Assembly (NCBI GenBank): GCA_003565555.1
Contig: PXBH01000045.1
Coordinates: 1-46,979 of the forward strand
Reading direction: 5' to 3'
Length of the DNA: 46,979 nt
Source of the DNA: Cryomorphaceae bacterium
GTDB lineage: Bacteria > Bacteroidota > Bacteroidia > Flavobacteriales_D > Cryomorphaceae
The notes beneath the pieces were generated by a model that was not told where the DNA came from, searched no databases, and worked only from the letters and a program-made list of their open reading frames with translations. Below are positions 16,499 to 25,702 of the stretch, piece by piece. Within the stretch, counting starts at the first letter, position 1; the number at the start of each line of letters is the position of its first letter. A program made the position numbers and the translations under genes.

Positions 16499-17983
16499 TC
16501 AATTGGTTTTTAAGCGTTTGAGTTTTTTCTCCTTGCTGATCACCAGTGTGGCATACGCAATGACCGCCGCCGCACCGGTGAGGTATTTCAGTGCCGATTC
16601 GAAGCCGATGAGCCGGTGTGCCCCGTAGAGCAGGGCTGCTGTTCCGGCGTATAGCGCAATGTCGCGCATTTCATAAGCGATGGGATTGTGCTTCTGCCCG
16701 AGGTAGTAGGAGAGGAGCATCATGGTGAAATATGCCGCCAAGGTGGCCCAGGCGCAACCGTAGTAGCTGAAATGCGGAATAAGAAGCACATTTCCCGCTA
16801 TCGTTACACCGGCACCGGCGAATGCAATCAATGCGCCGTACTTGGTTTTGTCGTTGAGCTTGTACCAAAAGGAAAGGTTAAACACAGCACCGAAACAGAA
16901 ATATGCCGCCAATAGGATCGGTACCACACCCTGCCCCTCGCGAAGCTTTTCTCCCACCATGAGCATGGCTACATCTAAGAAGCACAGGAGGGTGAGCGTG
17001 ATGAATGACGCGGCAATCACGTAATACTTCATCACTTCGGCACGGGTGTTTTCGCTTTCTTTTTTTGCCAGAGAAAATATAAAAGGCTCTGCGGCAAATC
17101 TATACGCTTGAATGCCTATGCTCAGCAGCATGGCCACCTTATAGCAGGCGCCGTAAATCCCGAGTTGTGCGCGGGCATCCGTTTCAGAAAGGGGTGAAAG
17201 CCGAATGAAAAACACCCGGTCAAAAGTCTCGTTCACAATCCCCGCCAGGCCCAGGAAAAGGAGCGGCAATGCGTAGGGGTAAAGCTTGCGGGCCACATTT
17301 TTGTGAAATCCGAAAAACACATCGCGCATCCAAGGGGTGAGCAGGGCAAATTTGAACCCGCTGCTGATCAAATTTGCAACAAAAACGTAGCCGATGCCGA
17401 AATCGGGGTTGTAATAGGCAGCAATGAAGGAGCTCCCCGGAAGTGTCCCATTTTCAATCGCTTCGGGACAATACATCAGAAAAAAGAGGTTGAGCAGAAT
17501 GTACAGGCCGATGCTGCCCAGGTTTACTGCCACGAAGGCCACGGGCTTATTGAGCAGCCGCAGCCGCGCGAAGGGAATGGTGGTGAGCACATCGAGCCCC
17601 ACAATGATCCCGAAGTACAAGATATAATCGGGATTGTCCTCGTAGTGCAGGGCATCTGCTATGCCCGATACATTGGTGAGGGTGAGCAGGAGGAATACGG
17701 AGGTGGTGACAAAAACCGAGATGAACGCGGTGGAGAACACTTTGCTCCGCACTGCGCCCGGCGCCGCAGCTCCGCCGAAGCGGAAAAACGCCGTTTCCAT
17801 CCCGTAGGTGAGAAGCACGATCAGGAAGGCCACCATCCCGTACAGTTCGGTGATGGCCCCGAATTCACCCGCACCGAATACCCTCGTGTGCAGCGGCACC
17901 AAGAGGTAGTTCAGCAGCCGGCCCGCGATGCTGCTTACGCCGTATACCGCCGTTTGTCCGGCCAGTTTTTTCAGCGGATTCAT
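16499..17983 (-). CDS. Wzx-like polysaccharide flippase
   Basis: 494 residues, almost entirely hydrophobic with about 12-14 transmembrane helices. The N-terminus ([19 protein letters not shown], then [20 protein letters not shown]) is the hallmark of the MOP-superfamily polysaccharide flippase group, which turns lipid-linked sugar units across the inner membrane. No O-antigen polymerase or glycosyltransferase is adjacent, so this is probably the widely conserved Bacteroidota copy associated with dut and the nucleotidyltransferase rather than part of a strain-specific capsule cluster. Substrate unknown. Lies 27 bases downstream of the crotonase gene. Confidence 0.92.
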   Translation of the reverse strand: MNPLKKLAGQTAVYGVSSIAGRLLNYLLVPLHTRVFGAGEFGAITELYGMVAFLIVLLTYGMETAFFRFGGAAAPGAVRSKVFSTAFISVFVTTSVFLLLTLTNVSGIADALHYEDNPDYILYFGIIVGLDVLTTIPFARLRLLNKPVAFVAVNLGSIGLYILLNLFFLMYCPEAIENGTLPGSSFIAAYYNPDFGIGYVFVANLISSGFKFALLTPWMRDVFFGFHKNVARKLYPYALPLLFLGLAGIVNETFDRVFFIRLSPLSETDARAQLGIYGACYKVAMLLSIGIQAYRFAAEPFIFSLAKKESENTRAEVMKYYVIAASFITLTLLCFLDVAMLMVGEKLREGQGVVPILLAAYFCFGAVFNLSFWYKLNDKTKYGALIAFAGAGVTIAGNVLLIPHFSYYGCAWATLAAYFTMMLLSYYLGQKHNPIAYEMRDIALYAGTAALLYGAHRLIGFESALKYLTGAAAVIAYATLVISKEKKLKRLKTN

Positions 17984-18010
17984 CGCGGTGTCAGGCAGGT
18001 TGAGAAAGGC

Positions 18011-18793
18011 TTATTCGAGGGCAAATTTTGGCTTTCTTTTTTCCAAAAATGCGGAGGTTCCTTCTTTAAAATCTTCGGAATCAAAGCAGGATGCAAAGGC
18101 CTCGATCTCCACGTTTGCGCCTTCCTCCGCGGCGTCTTCATCGCTGTTTACGGCGCGAATGGCGGCAGCCACAGCCGTGGGAGAGTTTACGGCAATGCGC
18201 TTGGCCAAGTCCGTGCAGGCTTCCGTGAGCCTGTCTTGCGGCATTACCCGATTGATCAGCCCTATGCGCAGGGCCTCATTCGCATCAATTTTCTTGGCCG
18301 AAAGGATAATTTCAAAGGCCGGTCCTTTGCCCACGAGCTTCGGAAGGCGCTGCGTGCCGCCGTAACCGGGAATGACGCCCAGACCCGTTTCCGGAAGGCC
18401 CATCACGGCATTTTCCGATGCAATGCGGATATGGCAGCTCATGGCCAGCTCCAGACCGCCGCCCAGGGCATAACCGTTGATGGCGGCAATCACCGGTGTG
18501 CCCATACGCGGGATCATATCGAAAAGCTCACGGTGTCCGGTGGCACTCAGCTCACGCCCTTTTTGTTTAGAAAAGCTCGCAAACTCCGATACATCAGCAC
18601 CGGCCACGAAAGCCTTATCCCCCGCCCCGCTCAGTATTACCACACGTACTTTCGGATCGGCATCGGCCGCTTTCAGCGCGGCAGAAAGCTCGGCAATGGT
18701 CTCGATATTGAGGGCATTGAGTTTTGAAGGACGGTTCACGGTCACGGTGCAGATATTCCTGTCCCGATTCACCAAAATATTTTTATACGACAT
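18011..18793 (-). CDS. Enoyl-CoA hydratase (crotonase family)
   Basis: 260 residues, usual length. Members add water to the double bond of enoyl-CoA in beta-oxidation or related acyl-CoA routes. The oxyanion-hole and active-site features are present: AGADVSEF (62-71 region), NGYALGGGLELAM with Glu115, and GLPETGLGVIPGYGGTQRL with Glu135. Both acid/base glutamates of true hydratases are kept, which argues against a dehalogenase or isomerase variant. Its C-terminus (AFLEKRKPKF) is family-typical. It is the first gene of the run that continues with envelope genes and has a -7 box 16 bases upstream. Confidence 0.94.
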   Translation of the reverse strand: MSYKNILVNRDRNICTVTVNRPSKLNALNIETIAELSAALKAADADPKVRVVILSGAGDKAFVAGADVSEFASFSKQKGRELSATGHRELFDMIPRMGTPVIAAINGYALGGGLELAMSCHIRIASENAVMGLPETGLGVIPGYGGTQRLPKLVGKGPAFEIILSAKKIDANEALRIGLINRVMPQDRLTEACTDLAKRIAVNSPTAVAAAIRAVNSDEDAAEEGANVEIEAFASCFDSEDFKEGTSAFLEKRKPKFALE

Positions 18794-18809
18794 AGCAGGA
18801 GGTTTTATA

Positions 18810-18817
18810 CAAAGGTA
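18810..18817 (-). promoter_or_regulatory. -7 box (TACCTTTG) for the crotonase-to-envC operon
   Basis: The minus-strand TACCTTTG is identical to the tRNA-Arg box and ends 16 bases before the crotonase ATG. As the next six genes follow with gaps of 27 bases or less or with overlaps, this is the likely main promoter of the seven-gene run. Confidence 0.6.
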
Positions 18818-18848
18818 AAGGTATCACCCGAAATTTGCTTCGATGGCG

Positions 18849-18856
18849 TAATTTTG
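18849..18856 (+). promoter_or_regulatory. -7 box (TAATTTTG) for the M6-like metalloprotease
   Basis: The plus-strand TAATTTTG fits TAnnTTTG, 31 bases from the opposing crotonase box. It ends only five bases before the GTG start at 18862, so a transcript starting at the normal distance would have almost no leader. Confidence 0.5.
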
Positions 18857-18861
18857 TCATT

Positions 18862-21018
18862 GTGAGAGCCAAAATTTTGCCTGCCGCATTCCTCCTTGCC
18901 TTTTCGGCAGTCTTTGCCCTTTCGGGAAAAGCGCAGCAAAACAGCGCTTACGGATGGGCCCTGAGTCCGCATGATACCCTGCGGGTGCTTATTTTCTTCG
19001 CGGAGGTGGAATACGACACTTCGGAAGATTCGGACCTCCACCCGGACGGTACTGACCTCTGGGCCGTGGGGGAGCTGCCCGCTTATGCCGATGAGCTCTT
19101 CGATCCCGTGTATCGGGAAAATCCCGAAGGTCGAATGACGCAGTATTACAGCGAAACATCCTTGGGAAATCTCGTTGTTTTGGGGGACTATTACCCGGAG
19201 TTGATTCGAATCAGGCACTCCGAGATCGGCAGTTCTCCCCACATTTTTATGCGCGAGTTGTCAAATCGGTTCGGGAACGATTCGGCATTTGTCACCCAAA
19301 GTGGACTCACCCCCAAGGATTTCGATTTTTGGCTTCCCTCGCCGGGAATAGGCAAGAAAAAAATTCCCGCTGCCGAAGGCTATGAGGGGGTGGACCATAT
19401 CATGATCATTTTCAGAAACTATCACCGCATGCGCACCGACCACGGGCAGGCGGGCTCTACCTCGAATATCCGCATCGCGGGAAAGAGCGCTGACACCTAT
19501 TCGATGTTCGGCGGGGGGCGGCGCTGGCCTTTCGGGGTCATGCGGCATGAGATCAACCACCTCTTCCTCGGCGGCAATAATTTCCACACGGGGGGAGGCA
19601 ACAGTGCACGCTTCAGCAGCTATCAGCTCCATGTGCAGGGCGGATGGGCCATGATGGGCGCTGCCAACAGCAGCCTGCTGACCTGCTCGGGCTGGGACCG
19701 CCACCGCTTGGGGTGGAAGGCAGGGGAAAATGAATTTGCCGTGAGCGCCCGCGACGAAACGGGAAGGGAAGTCAACGGTGACCTCGATCCCGAAACAGAC
19801 CCGGGCGGCATCTATATTCTCAGAGACTTTGTGACAAGCGGCGATGCCCTGCGCATTAAGCTGCCCTTCATCCCGAAGGAAGAGTTTTCGCAATGGCTCT
19901 GGATCGAAAACCACACCACGCAAAGGCTGAATGGTTCGCCGTTTGACGTGTTTCAATTCGAACACCACGACTGCGTGTCCAAAGCAGCCCCCGGGCTCTA
20001 CGCGCTCATTCAGATCGATGCCGACCAAAAGACGGGGAGCAATATCTTCAATTCGGTGATGGCGGATTACCTCCGCCCCGTGCCGGCCAACGGGAATTAC
20101 GACATCATCTGGGAAGACGAGCCCGTCCAAACGGAGGAGTACTGTGTGAACGGAGTGGCGTACAGGCCCTACATACTTCGAGAAGAGCGCGAAAACCCCC
20201 TGACGGGAAATCACGAGCAGGAATTTTCCTTTCGCGATGACGCGCCTCCTTTCGGGCTGATCACTTCCGAAGAAATGCTCGTGCCGATGACGCGGAGAAC
20301 AGAGACGGGTTTCGCCCGAATGAATTTTTCGGGAAGCAGTGACCATGCCTTTTTCGAGGGCGGAGCGGAGCGGTTCGGAATCGGTACCAACCCTTCCTCA
20401 GCCAATGTACTGACCATGGTGAACAGCCGCCGCCCGCGAAAGCCCGATCCGAGAGACAACCGCACGGTATACCTCAACGGGATCTCATTCCGCATTTTGC
20501 AGACCTTTCCCGACGGGACGATCAAACTGGAGGTGCGCTTTGACGACACTGAGATCGATGCGCGCCGCAGGTGGTGCGCGCCGCACATTGTATTGAGCAA
20601 CCATTGCGAACACGGCGCCGACCTTACGGTATCGGGAGAATTGGTTTTGGACCGCGGTGAAACGCCCGTTCGCCTCGACCGCCCGGACACCCTTTCGGAC
20701 AGAACCCTGTCCTTCACAGATGCCACCTTGCTCCGTGTGAGCGCCGGTGCAGAGGCGGAAACCGAAGGCACCGTTGAACTGCGCGCAGACAGCCGCGCAG
20801 TATTCGAAGCCGGCAGCCGCTACACCATGCTGCGCGGTGCCCGTACGGTGCTCAGAGACAGCAGTACCGTACACTTTAAAAGGGGTGCGGTGTTTTCGGG
20901 CAAGGGCCGGTTCAGGATCGGTCGGGGTGCGCGGATATACTGCGAAGATGAAGAAACATACGTGGCTGTGCGTCGCCGCACATGCCACAAGCGCAGGGTG
21001 ATTTCAGGCCTGCGGTAA
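18862..21018 (+). CDS. Secreted M6-like zinc metalloprotease
   Basis: 718 residues from the GTG at 18862, chosen because it gives a proper signal peptide (MRAKILPAAFLLAFSAVFAL, cleaved after SGKA). The mature protein opens with LRVLIFFAEVEYD and has an M6 (immune inhibitor A-like) zinc site, HEINH at residues 229-233, followed by LFLGGNNFH, then SYQLHVQGGWAMMG, as in M6 proteins where the domain ends at a G-W-x-M turn. The C-terminal third looks beta-rich (LDRGETPVRLDR; VLRDSSTVHFKRGAVF). No T9SS sorting domain is seen; the tail is unusually basic (AVRRRTCHKRRV). Its stop lies within the end of the convergent kinase gene (15-base overlap). Substrate unknown. Confidence 0.75.
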   Translation: MRAKILPAAFLLAFSAVFALSGKAQQNSAYGWALSPHDTLRVLIFFAEVEYDTSEDSDLHPDGTDLWAVGELPAYADELFDPVYRENPEGRMTQYYSETSLGNLVVLGDYYPELIRIRHSEIGSSPHIFMRELSNRFGNDSAFVTQSGLTPKDFDFWLPSPGIGKKKIPAAEGYEGVDHIMIIFRNYHRMRTDHGQAGSTSNIRIAGKSADTYSMFGGGRRWPFGVMRHEINHLFLGGNNFHTGGGNSARFSSYQLHVQGGWAMMGAANSSLLTCSGWDRHRLGWKAGENEFAVSARDETGREVNGDLDPETDPGGIYILRDFVTSGDALRIKLPFIPKEEFSQWLWIENHTTQRLNGSPFDVFQFEHHDCVSKAAPGLYALIQIDADQKTGSNIFNSVMADYLRPVPANGNYDIIWEDEPVQTEEYCVNGVAYRPYILREERENPLTGNHEQEFSFRDDAPPFGLITSEEMLVPMTRRTETGFARMNFSGSSDHAFFEGGAERFGIGTNPSSANVLTMVNSRRPRKPDPRDNRTVYLNGISFRILQTFPDGTIKLEVRFDDTEIDARRRWCAPHIVLSNHCEHGADLTVSGELVLDRGETPVRLDRPDTLSDRTLSFTDATLLRVSAGAEAETEGTVELRADSRAVFEAGSRYTMLRGARTVLRDSSTVHFKRGAVFSGKGRFRIGRGARIYCEDEETYVAVRRRTCHKRRVISGLR

Positions 21019-24000
21019 CCACACGAAGAATCTGCTGCCTTCTCCGGGAGTGCTTTCAAAACGAATGGTACCGCCGCTGCTTTCGGCAATGTTTTTGGCC
21101 ATGGCAAGACCGAGGCCCATACCGCGGGATTTCGTGGTGAAGTTGGGCATAAAAATGCGCTCTCCGGCTTCGGGATCAATTCCGGTGCCGTTGTCGCTGA
21201 CCGTAACCAGATATCCTTTGCCTTCCTTTCGGAGGCTCACTTCTACCCATCCGCGCCTCGTCTCGGGAATGGCCTGAACAGCATTTTTTATGAGGTTGTT
21301 GAATACGCGCATCAGTTGATCTTTGTCGGCGGTGACCGGAGCGGGTCCCTCCGTTTCGGTCTTGAGTGCTATTTTGACCCGCTCGAAGTTTGAAAACAGG
21401 GCCACGGTATTTTCCAATATTTTACGCAGTGAGACCGTCTCTTGCTTGGTGCTCGGCATTTTTGCGAAGTTTGAGAAAGCACCTGCGATTTCTGCAAGGG
21501 AGTCGATTTGCTCGATCAGGTTTTCGGCCAATTCTCGGATGCGTCCGGGGTCTACCTCTTCGCCCATGCTTGTGGTGCGTTGCAAGTGCTGAATGTTGAG
21601 CTTCATAGGGGTGAGCGGATTTTTGATTTCGTGGGCCACCTGTTTCGCCATTTCGCGCCAGGCGGATTCGCGCTCCGAGCGGGCCAGGAGCTCCGCCTTG
21701 TGTTCAAGTTCGGCTACCTTGTTGTTGTACTCTGCGATCAGCAGTCCTATTTCGTCATTTCCGGAGTATCCCAGAATGCGGTTGGCCTTGCCGAGTTCGA
21801 TGGCCGCGAGGTTTTCACGGACCACGCGGAGCGGAGCCGTAATCCATTGTGAGGCCAGAAGTCCCGTGATAATGGAGACGATAAAAAGGAGAACGAAAAT
21901 ATTGACTACCGTTTCTAAGAAAGCGGAGATTTCGTTTTCGAGCTCAGCCTGTCGACCGAAGTAAGGCAGGTTGAGGTAGCCGAGCAATTCCCCTTTTTTG
22001 TTGTAAAAGGGCGTATAGGCCGAGATATAGGCCATTTTTCCGATGCGCTCCTCGTGCAGGAAGTCCGTGCGTCCGGCGTAGGCGAGGTTCGCAAAGGCCT
22101 CGGGGTTCATTTGCCGCGAAAGCAAACCCTCATTGAACATCCGCATGCTGCTGGAGCCGATCAGCTCCCCCTGCGGATTGTAGAGGTGCATGTCCGTGTA
22201 GAAGTAAAAGGAAAGTTGAGAAAAGAGCCGGTTTACCTGATCGGAGGTGCGGTAGTCGAGGTACTCTTCTTCACCGAGTTGATCGGCTGTTTCACGGAGT
22301 ACGGATTGGAGTTTTTCTTTTACCACTCCGCTGTTTTTGCGCGCATAGTTCTCTTCGATGTAGAAGCGCGTGGCCCAGGCAAAAACCACCATGGAGGTGA
22401 GGATGAGCAGGGTTATGAGAAGTTGAATCTTTTGGTTGAGGTTGAACTCCAAAAGGCTCCGCCCCGAGGCAAGCCGCCTGAATCCGTAAATCAACACGAG
22501 GATCAATCCGAAGAATGCGCATAGATAGCTGAAGACTGTCGCTTTATCAACCCAAGTGCGCACCGGTGCGGAAATGACGATAACGGTATTTTCATCCGCG
22601 GCACTCACCAAGTGTTCATAGCCGTTTTTGATCAGTTTAAACGGAAATTCATCAGAACGGGTGAAGGCCGCTGAATTGTTCCGGTAAACGAAGTCTCCGC
22701 TGCTGCTTCTCAGCTGTCCGTTCACGTATTTCGCCGTGGCATATCGTTCCGTCTCTTCTGCCGATGTGGCTGTTTTTCCGTCTACGAGCAGGGAGGGAAA
22801 TCCTGCTTGCTGACCGAAGGGTCGGGCCTTCATGAGCACCACAAAGAAGCCGTCGGGTTTTTCCGCGAGGTTGTAATGCAGCGGGATGATCGCCATATAG
22901 CTCGTGAGATCCCGGCTTTCGTAGAGATAGTACAGGCCCGGATCGGTGGAGACAGGTTCGCCGTCTTTAGCGGCGCGGCGCAGAAATTCCTGAAAAGAAA
23001 CGGGCTTTACGGGGGGCAGTTTTCCCCATACGGAACTGTCTGCGGAAAAGGGAAAAATGTCGATGTTGTAATTGCTCCAATACCCTGTGAAGTACCGTTG
23101 AATAATGTATCCCTCCAGTACCTGACGGGTGTGTAAGTCCTGCTCTTCAAAAACTTTACGCACGTTCCTGTCGCGCACGAGGTTTTCCCGGAGGTCGCTG
23201 AAAAGTAATTCCGCAACGGGGTCGTCATTCAGCGAGAGCTTGCCCACCAGGGCACTGCGCTGATATCGCTCTCTGGACTGGGTGTACTTCAAGAAGTTTT
23301 GGGCTGCAACCACGGCAAACAGGCCTACGATGATGACGGCTTGTGAAAGCCCGGGTGTTTTGCGGTCGTGAAAAAGGCGTATATAGAGCATCGCTCCGGT
23401 CACCGCTGCCGGCCATAGCACGAGAATCATATCGCGGATACCGAAATAATGGCTGAGGGCTGTGTGGATAAGGGTGACAATAATCAAGACCAATGCAGCG
23501 TAATACCGGTCGATACCTAAGCCCCGGATTTTACCCAAGGCCGCATCTGCGATCAGAAAAAAGGACAGCCAAAGGACAGCCCCGCCGGCGAGCCCTGCAA
23601 TGCTGTAGATATTCAGCTTGGTGATGAGGTGAATGTCAAAAGGAATGTTTGAATTCACCACCAGGCCCTTCATCAGGTGATTGATCCATACGGAAAATGC
23701 GAAAAGCGCCGCAAAGAGAATTCCCGCCGAGACGGGCGCCGGAAAAATGCGGGACTTGCGCCGCCGGAAAAAGTATCGAAGCGATAAGGCGAGGCCGAGA
23801 ACGATAAACGCGTTTATGATGAAGTCTGCCAGAGAGGGAAACCATAGTGAGGATGCGTAAAGCGAAGGGCTGAACCACGCACCTTCAGCGACGTAACCCG
23901 GCCACCCGCCCTTCAGTGAAAGCGCCCTCAAGCCTATGCTTAGGGCTGCGAGCAGAGGGAAGGCAAGGGGAAGGCGGATGACCCGATCTGCCGAAACCAG

Positions 24001-24687
24001 AAGCTGCACCAAACCTGCAAAAATGAATAGTCCGCCGATGAGGATAATGAGAACGAACACGGCGGGAGCATGCTTTTTGCCCTTTTCATCCGTGTCAAAA
24101 AGCAGGTAAAAGTATTGGTGATCAGCCCGCATTTTTACCCCGCCTCTTACGGGGCTCGTGGAGATATCCCTGATTCCGCGCACGTCGAGGCCCGGAGCAA
24201 AGCCCTCGTCGAGGTATTGGTTTTGGTACGGGTAGGCATTTTTCAGCCGGATGGCCGCCACGTATTCTTCGATGCCGTCCGTCAGATAATGCAGCCTGTA
24301 CCATCCGTTCTCAAAGCGGTAGATCTCCGTACCCCCGGCAGCAGCCCGCAAAGCGGACAGGGGGGAAACGGCGTTGTGCGACCAATAGATCAATACGTCA
24401 TTGCGAAAGGCAAAAATGATGATGCCGTGGTCTTCGAAAAGCCTTTCCCGACGGAGGTCTTGTTTGAAAAGCGCACGTTCTGCACCTTTTTGTGAAATTT
24501 CGCTCCGCACAAAGCCGATGGCATTGACTGCCCGCCGGCTCCGCTCGTCGAGTACCCGCGCGAAGGTCTCGGCATTTCGCATTACGTCAATATCCCCCTT
24601 GGCCAAATCCGCCGCGGGATCTGCAACGGCAAACAGGAGCGTGCCGAGCAAGAGCGTGATCAGGCCTCGAATGACGTGCTTATTCAT
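21004..24687 (-). CDS. Large NtrY-like membrane sensor histidine kinase
   Basis: 1227 residues from the ATG at 24687; two upstream in-frame starts (24705 ATG, 24714 GTG) are possible. Order: N-terminal membrane helix and a ~200-residue extracytoplasmic region; a block of about eight membrane helices (~215-480); a second extracytoplasmic region (~480-700); further helices around a third sensor-like region (~790-910); HAMP-like segment; HisKA with His1019 in VAHEIKNPLTPMKL; HATPase_c with NNLIKNA (N box), DNGTGID (G1) and GMGLGLAM (G2). The AHEIKNPLTP box is NtrY-like. No response regulator is adjacent, so it is an orphan kinase. Conserved large kinases of this build are known in Bacteroidota; the signal is unknown. 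Confidence 0.88.
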   Translation of the reverse strand: MNKHVIRGLITLLLGTLLFAVADPAADLAKGDIDVMRNAETFARVLDERSRRAVNAIGFVRSEISQKGAERALFKQDLRRERLFEDHGIIIFAFRNDVLIYWSHNAVSPLSALRAAAGGTEIYRFENGWYRLHYLTDGIEEYVAAIRLKNAYPYQNQYLDEGFAPGLDVRGIRDISTSPVRGGVKMRADHQYFYLLFDTDEKGKKHAPAVFVLIILIGGLFIFAGLVQLLVSADRVIRLPLAFPLLAALSIGLRALSLKGGWPGYVAEGAWFSPSLYASSLWFPSLADFIINAFIVLGLALSLRYFFRRRKSRIFPAPVSAGILFAALFAFSVWINHLMKGLVVNSNIPFDIHLITKLNIYSIAGLAGGAVLWLSFFLIADAALGKIRGLGIDRYYAALVLIIVTLIHTALSHYFGIRDMILVLWPAAVTGAMLYIRLFHDRKTPGLSQAVIIVGLFAVVAAQNFLKYTQSRERYQRSALVGKLSLNDDPVAELLFSDLRENLVRDRNVRKVFEEQDLHTRQVLEGYIIQRYFTGYWSNYNIDIFPFSADSSVWGKLPPVKPVSFQEFLRRAAKDGEPVSTDPGLYYLYESRDLTSYMAIIPLHYNLAEKPDGFFVVLMKARPFGQQAGFPSLLVDGKTATSAEETERYATAKYVNGQLRSSSGDFVYRNNSAAFTRSDEFPFKLIKNGYEHLVSAADENTVIVISAPVRTWVDKATVFSYLCAFFGLILVLIYGFRRLASGRSLLEFNLNQKIQLLITLLILTSMVVFAWATRFYIEENYARKNSGVVKEKLQSVLRETADQLGEEEYLDYRTSDQVNRLFSQLSFYFYTDMHLYNPQGELIGSSSMRMFNEGLLSRQMNPEAFANLAYAGRTDFLHEERIGKMAYISAYTPFYNKKGELLGYLNLPYFGRQAELENEISAFLETVVNIFVLLFIVSIITGLLASQWITAPLRVVRENLAAIELGKANRILGYSGNDEIGLLIAEYNNKVAELEHKAELLARSERESAWREMAKQVAHEIKNPLTPMKLNIQHLQRTTSMGEEVDPGRIRELAENLIEQIDSLAEIAGAFSNFAKMPSTKQETVSLRKILENTVALFSNFERVKIALKTETEGPAPVTADKDQLMRVFNNLIKNAVQAIPETRRGWVEVSLRKEGKGYLVTVSDNGTGIDPEAGERIFMPNFTTKSRGMGLGLAMAKNIAESSGGTIRFESTPGEGSRFFVWLPQA

Positions 24688-24724
24688 GGTGTTGCGCAGG
24701 GGCATTTCTTCCACAAATTAGGCC

Positions 24725-24754
24725 AAAAAAAAGGCCCCGCCGGAAGGCGGGGCC
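24725..24754 (-). terminator. Intrinsic terminator at the end of the ATP synthase operon
   Basis: A perfect nine-base-pair GC stem, GGCCCCGCC (24733-24741) with GGCGGGGCC (24746-24754), closes a GGAA tetraloop. On the minus strand it is followed by eight T residues (24732-24725). It lies 22 bases past the atpG stop and separates the atp genes from the kinase gene. Confidence 0.95.
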
Positions 24755-24776
24755 GAAAACTTTTCAGCAATACGGA

Positions 24777-25661
24777 TCAGCCGTTCAGTGCTTCGGCTCC
24801 CGAAACGATTTCGAGGATCTCGTTGGTAATCGATGCTTGTCTGGCTTTGTTGTACACCAGATTCAGCTCTTTTACCAGCTCTGTCGCATTGTCTGTGGCT
24901 TGGTGCATGCTGGTCATGCGCGCTCCGTGTTCCGCGGCATTGGAGTCGAGCAGGGCCTTGTAAAACTGAATTTTCAGTGTTTTGGGCACCAGTGCTTCCA
25001 CGATTTCCTCCTTGTTGGGCTCAAAGATAAACTCCGTTTGTCCGGAATTGTCTCCGTTCTCTTCATCACTTTTCGGCGGCTCTACAGGGAGAAAATTCTC
25101 TACGGTAGTATGCTGTACGGCAGCATTCTTGAAGGAATTGTAAACAAGGTAAACTTTGTCCAGGCGCTTTTCGGCGAATTTATCCATCACCGATTCCGCG
25201 ATTTCTGAAGCGTTCTCGAAATTGAGGTCGTTAAAGATCTCGTAGGGAAGCTCGGGATATCCCGCGCCGGCGAGCTCGTCGGTTTTTTTGAAGGTATCAT
25301 AAGCTTTCTTACCTACGCCCAGCACCTTCACTTTGGCGCCTTTGTGCCGATCGATAAGTTCGCGCACCTTTCTGTTCACATTGTTGTTGAATGCGCCGCA
25401 CAAACCGCGGTTCGAATTGATCGCGATGATCAAGACCCTTTCCGCCTCGCGTTGGACGCCGTACACATTTTCCGATACATCGAGGGAATCTGACAGGTTG
25501 CGCAGGATTTCCTGCATTTTCTCTGCGTAAGGGCGCATACGCGTGATTGCAGATTGGGCGCGGTGCAGCTTGGCTGCGGAAACCATCTTCATCGCGGAGG
25601 TAATTTGCTTGGTAGAGTTTACCGAGACAATTCTGCTGCGTATTTCTTTAAGATTCGCCAT
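24777..25661 (-). CDS. atpG: ATP synthase F1 subunit gamma
   Basis: 294 residues. Gamma is the central rotor shaft linking the c-ring to the alpha/beta hexamer. The N-terminal helix signature (IRSRIVSVNSTKQITSAMKMVSA) and the C-terminal helix (SMHQATDNATELVKELNLVYNKARQASITNEI) are intact. The middle has a slightly enlarged acidic loop (PPKSDEENGDNSG, about 195-207), a region that varies in the family. It is the last atp gene; atpD and atpC are not downstream, as is usual in Bacteroidota, where they sit elsewhere. Confidence 0.97.
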   Translation of the reverse strand: MANLKEIRSRIVSVNSTKQITSAMKMVSAAKLHRAQSAITRMRPYAEKMQEILRNLSDSLDVSENVYGVQREAERVLIIAINSNRGLCGAFNNNVNRKVRELIDRHKGAKVKVLGVGKKAYDTFKKTDELAGAGYPELPYEIFNDLNFENASEIAESVMDKFAEKRLDKVYLVYNSFKNAAVQHTTVENFLPVEPPKSDEENGDNSGQTEFIFEPNKEEIVEALVPKTLKIQFYKALLDSNAAEHGARMTSMHQATDNATELVKELNLVYNKARQASITNEILEIVSGAEALNG

Positions 25662-25702
25662 TGTTTCACTTTACGTTTGGGCGCTCGCGGGACCGATCCC
25701 TC

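Noticed and set aside
17303-18727. 474-residue open frame on the plus strand
   Set aside because: It lies antisense to the flippase and crotonase genes, both of which have clear family motifs, crosses the gap between them, and shows no domain-like pattern.
11178-18793. Strain-specific capsule or O-antigen cluster
   Set aside because: A flippase and one nucleotidyltransferase are present, but no glycosyltransferases or polymerase; the mix with dut, TPR and DUF4292 is the conserved housekeeping order.
19261-20346. 361-residue open frame on the minus strand
   Set aside because: Antisense to the M6-like protease; no signal, membrane or domain features.
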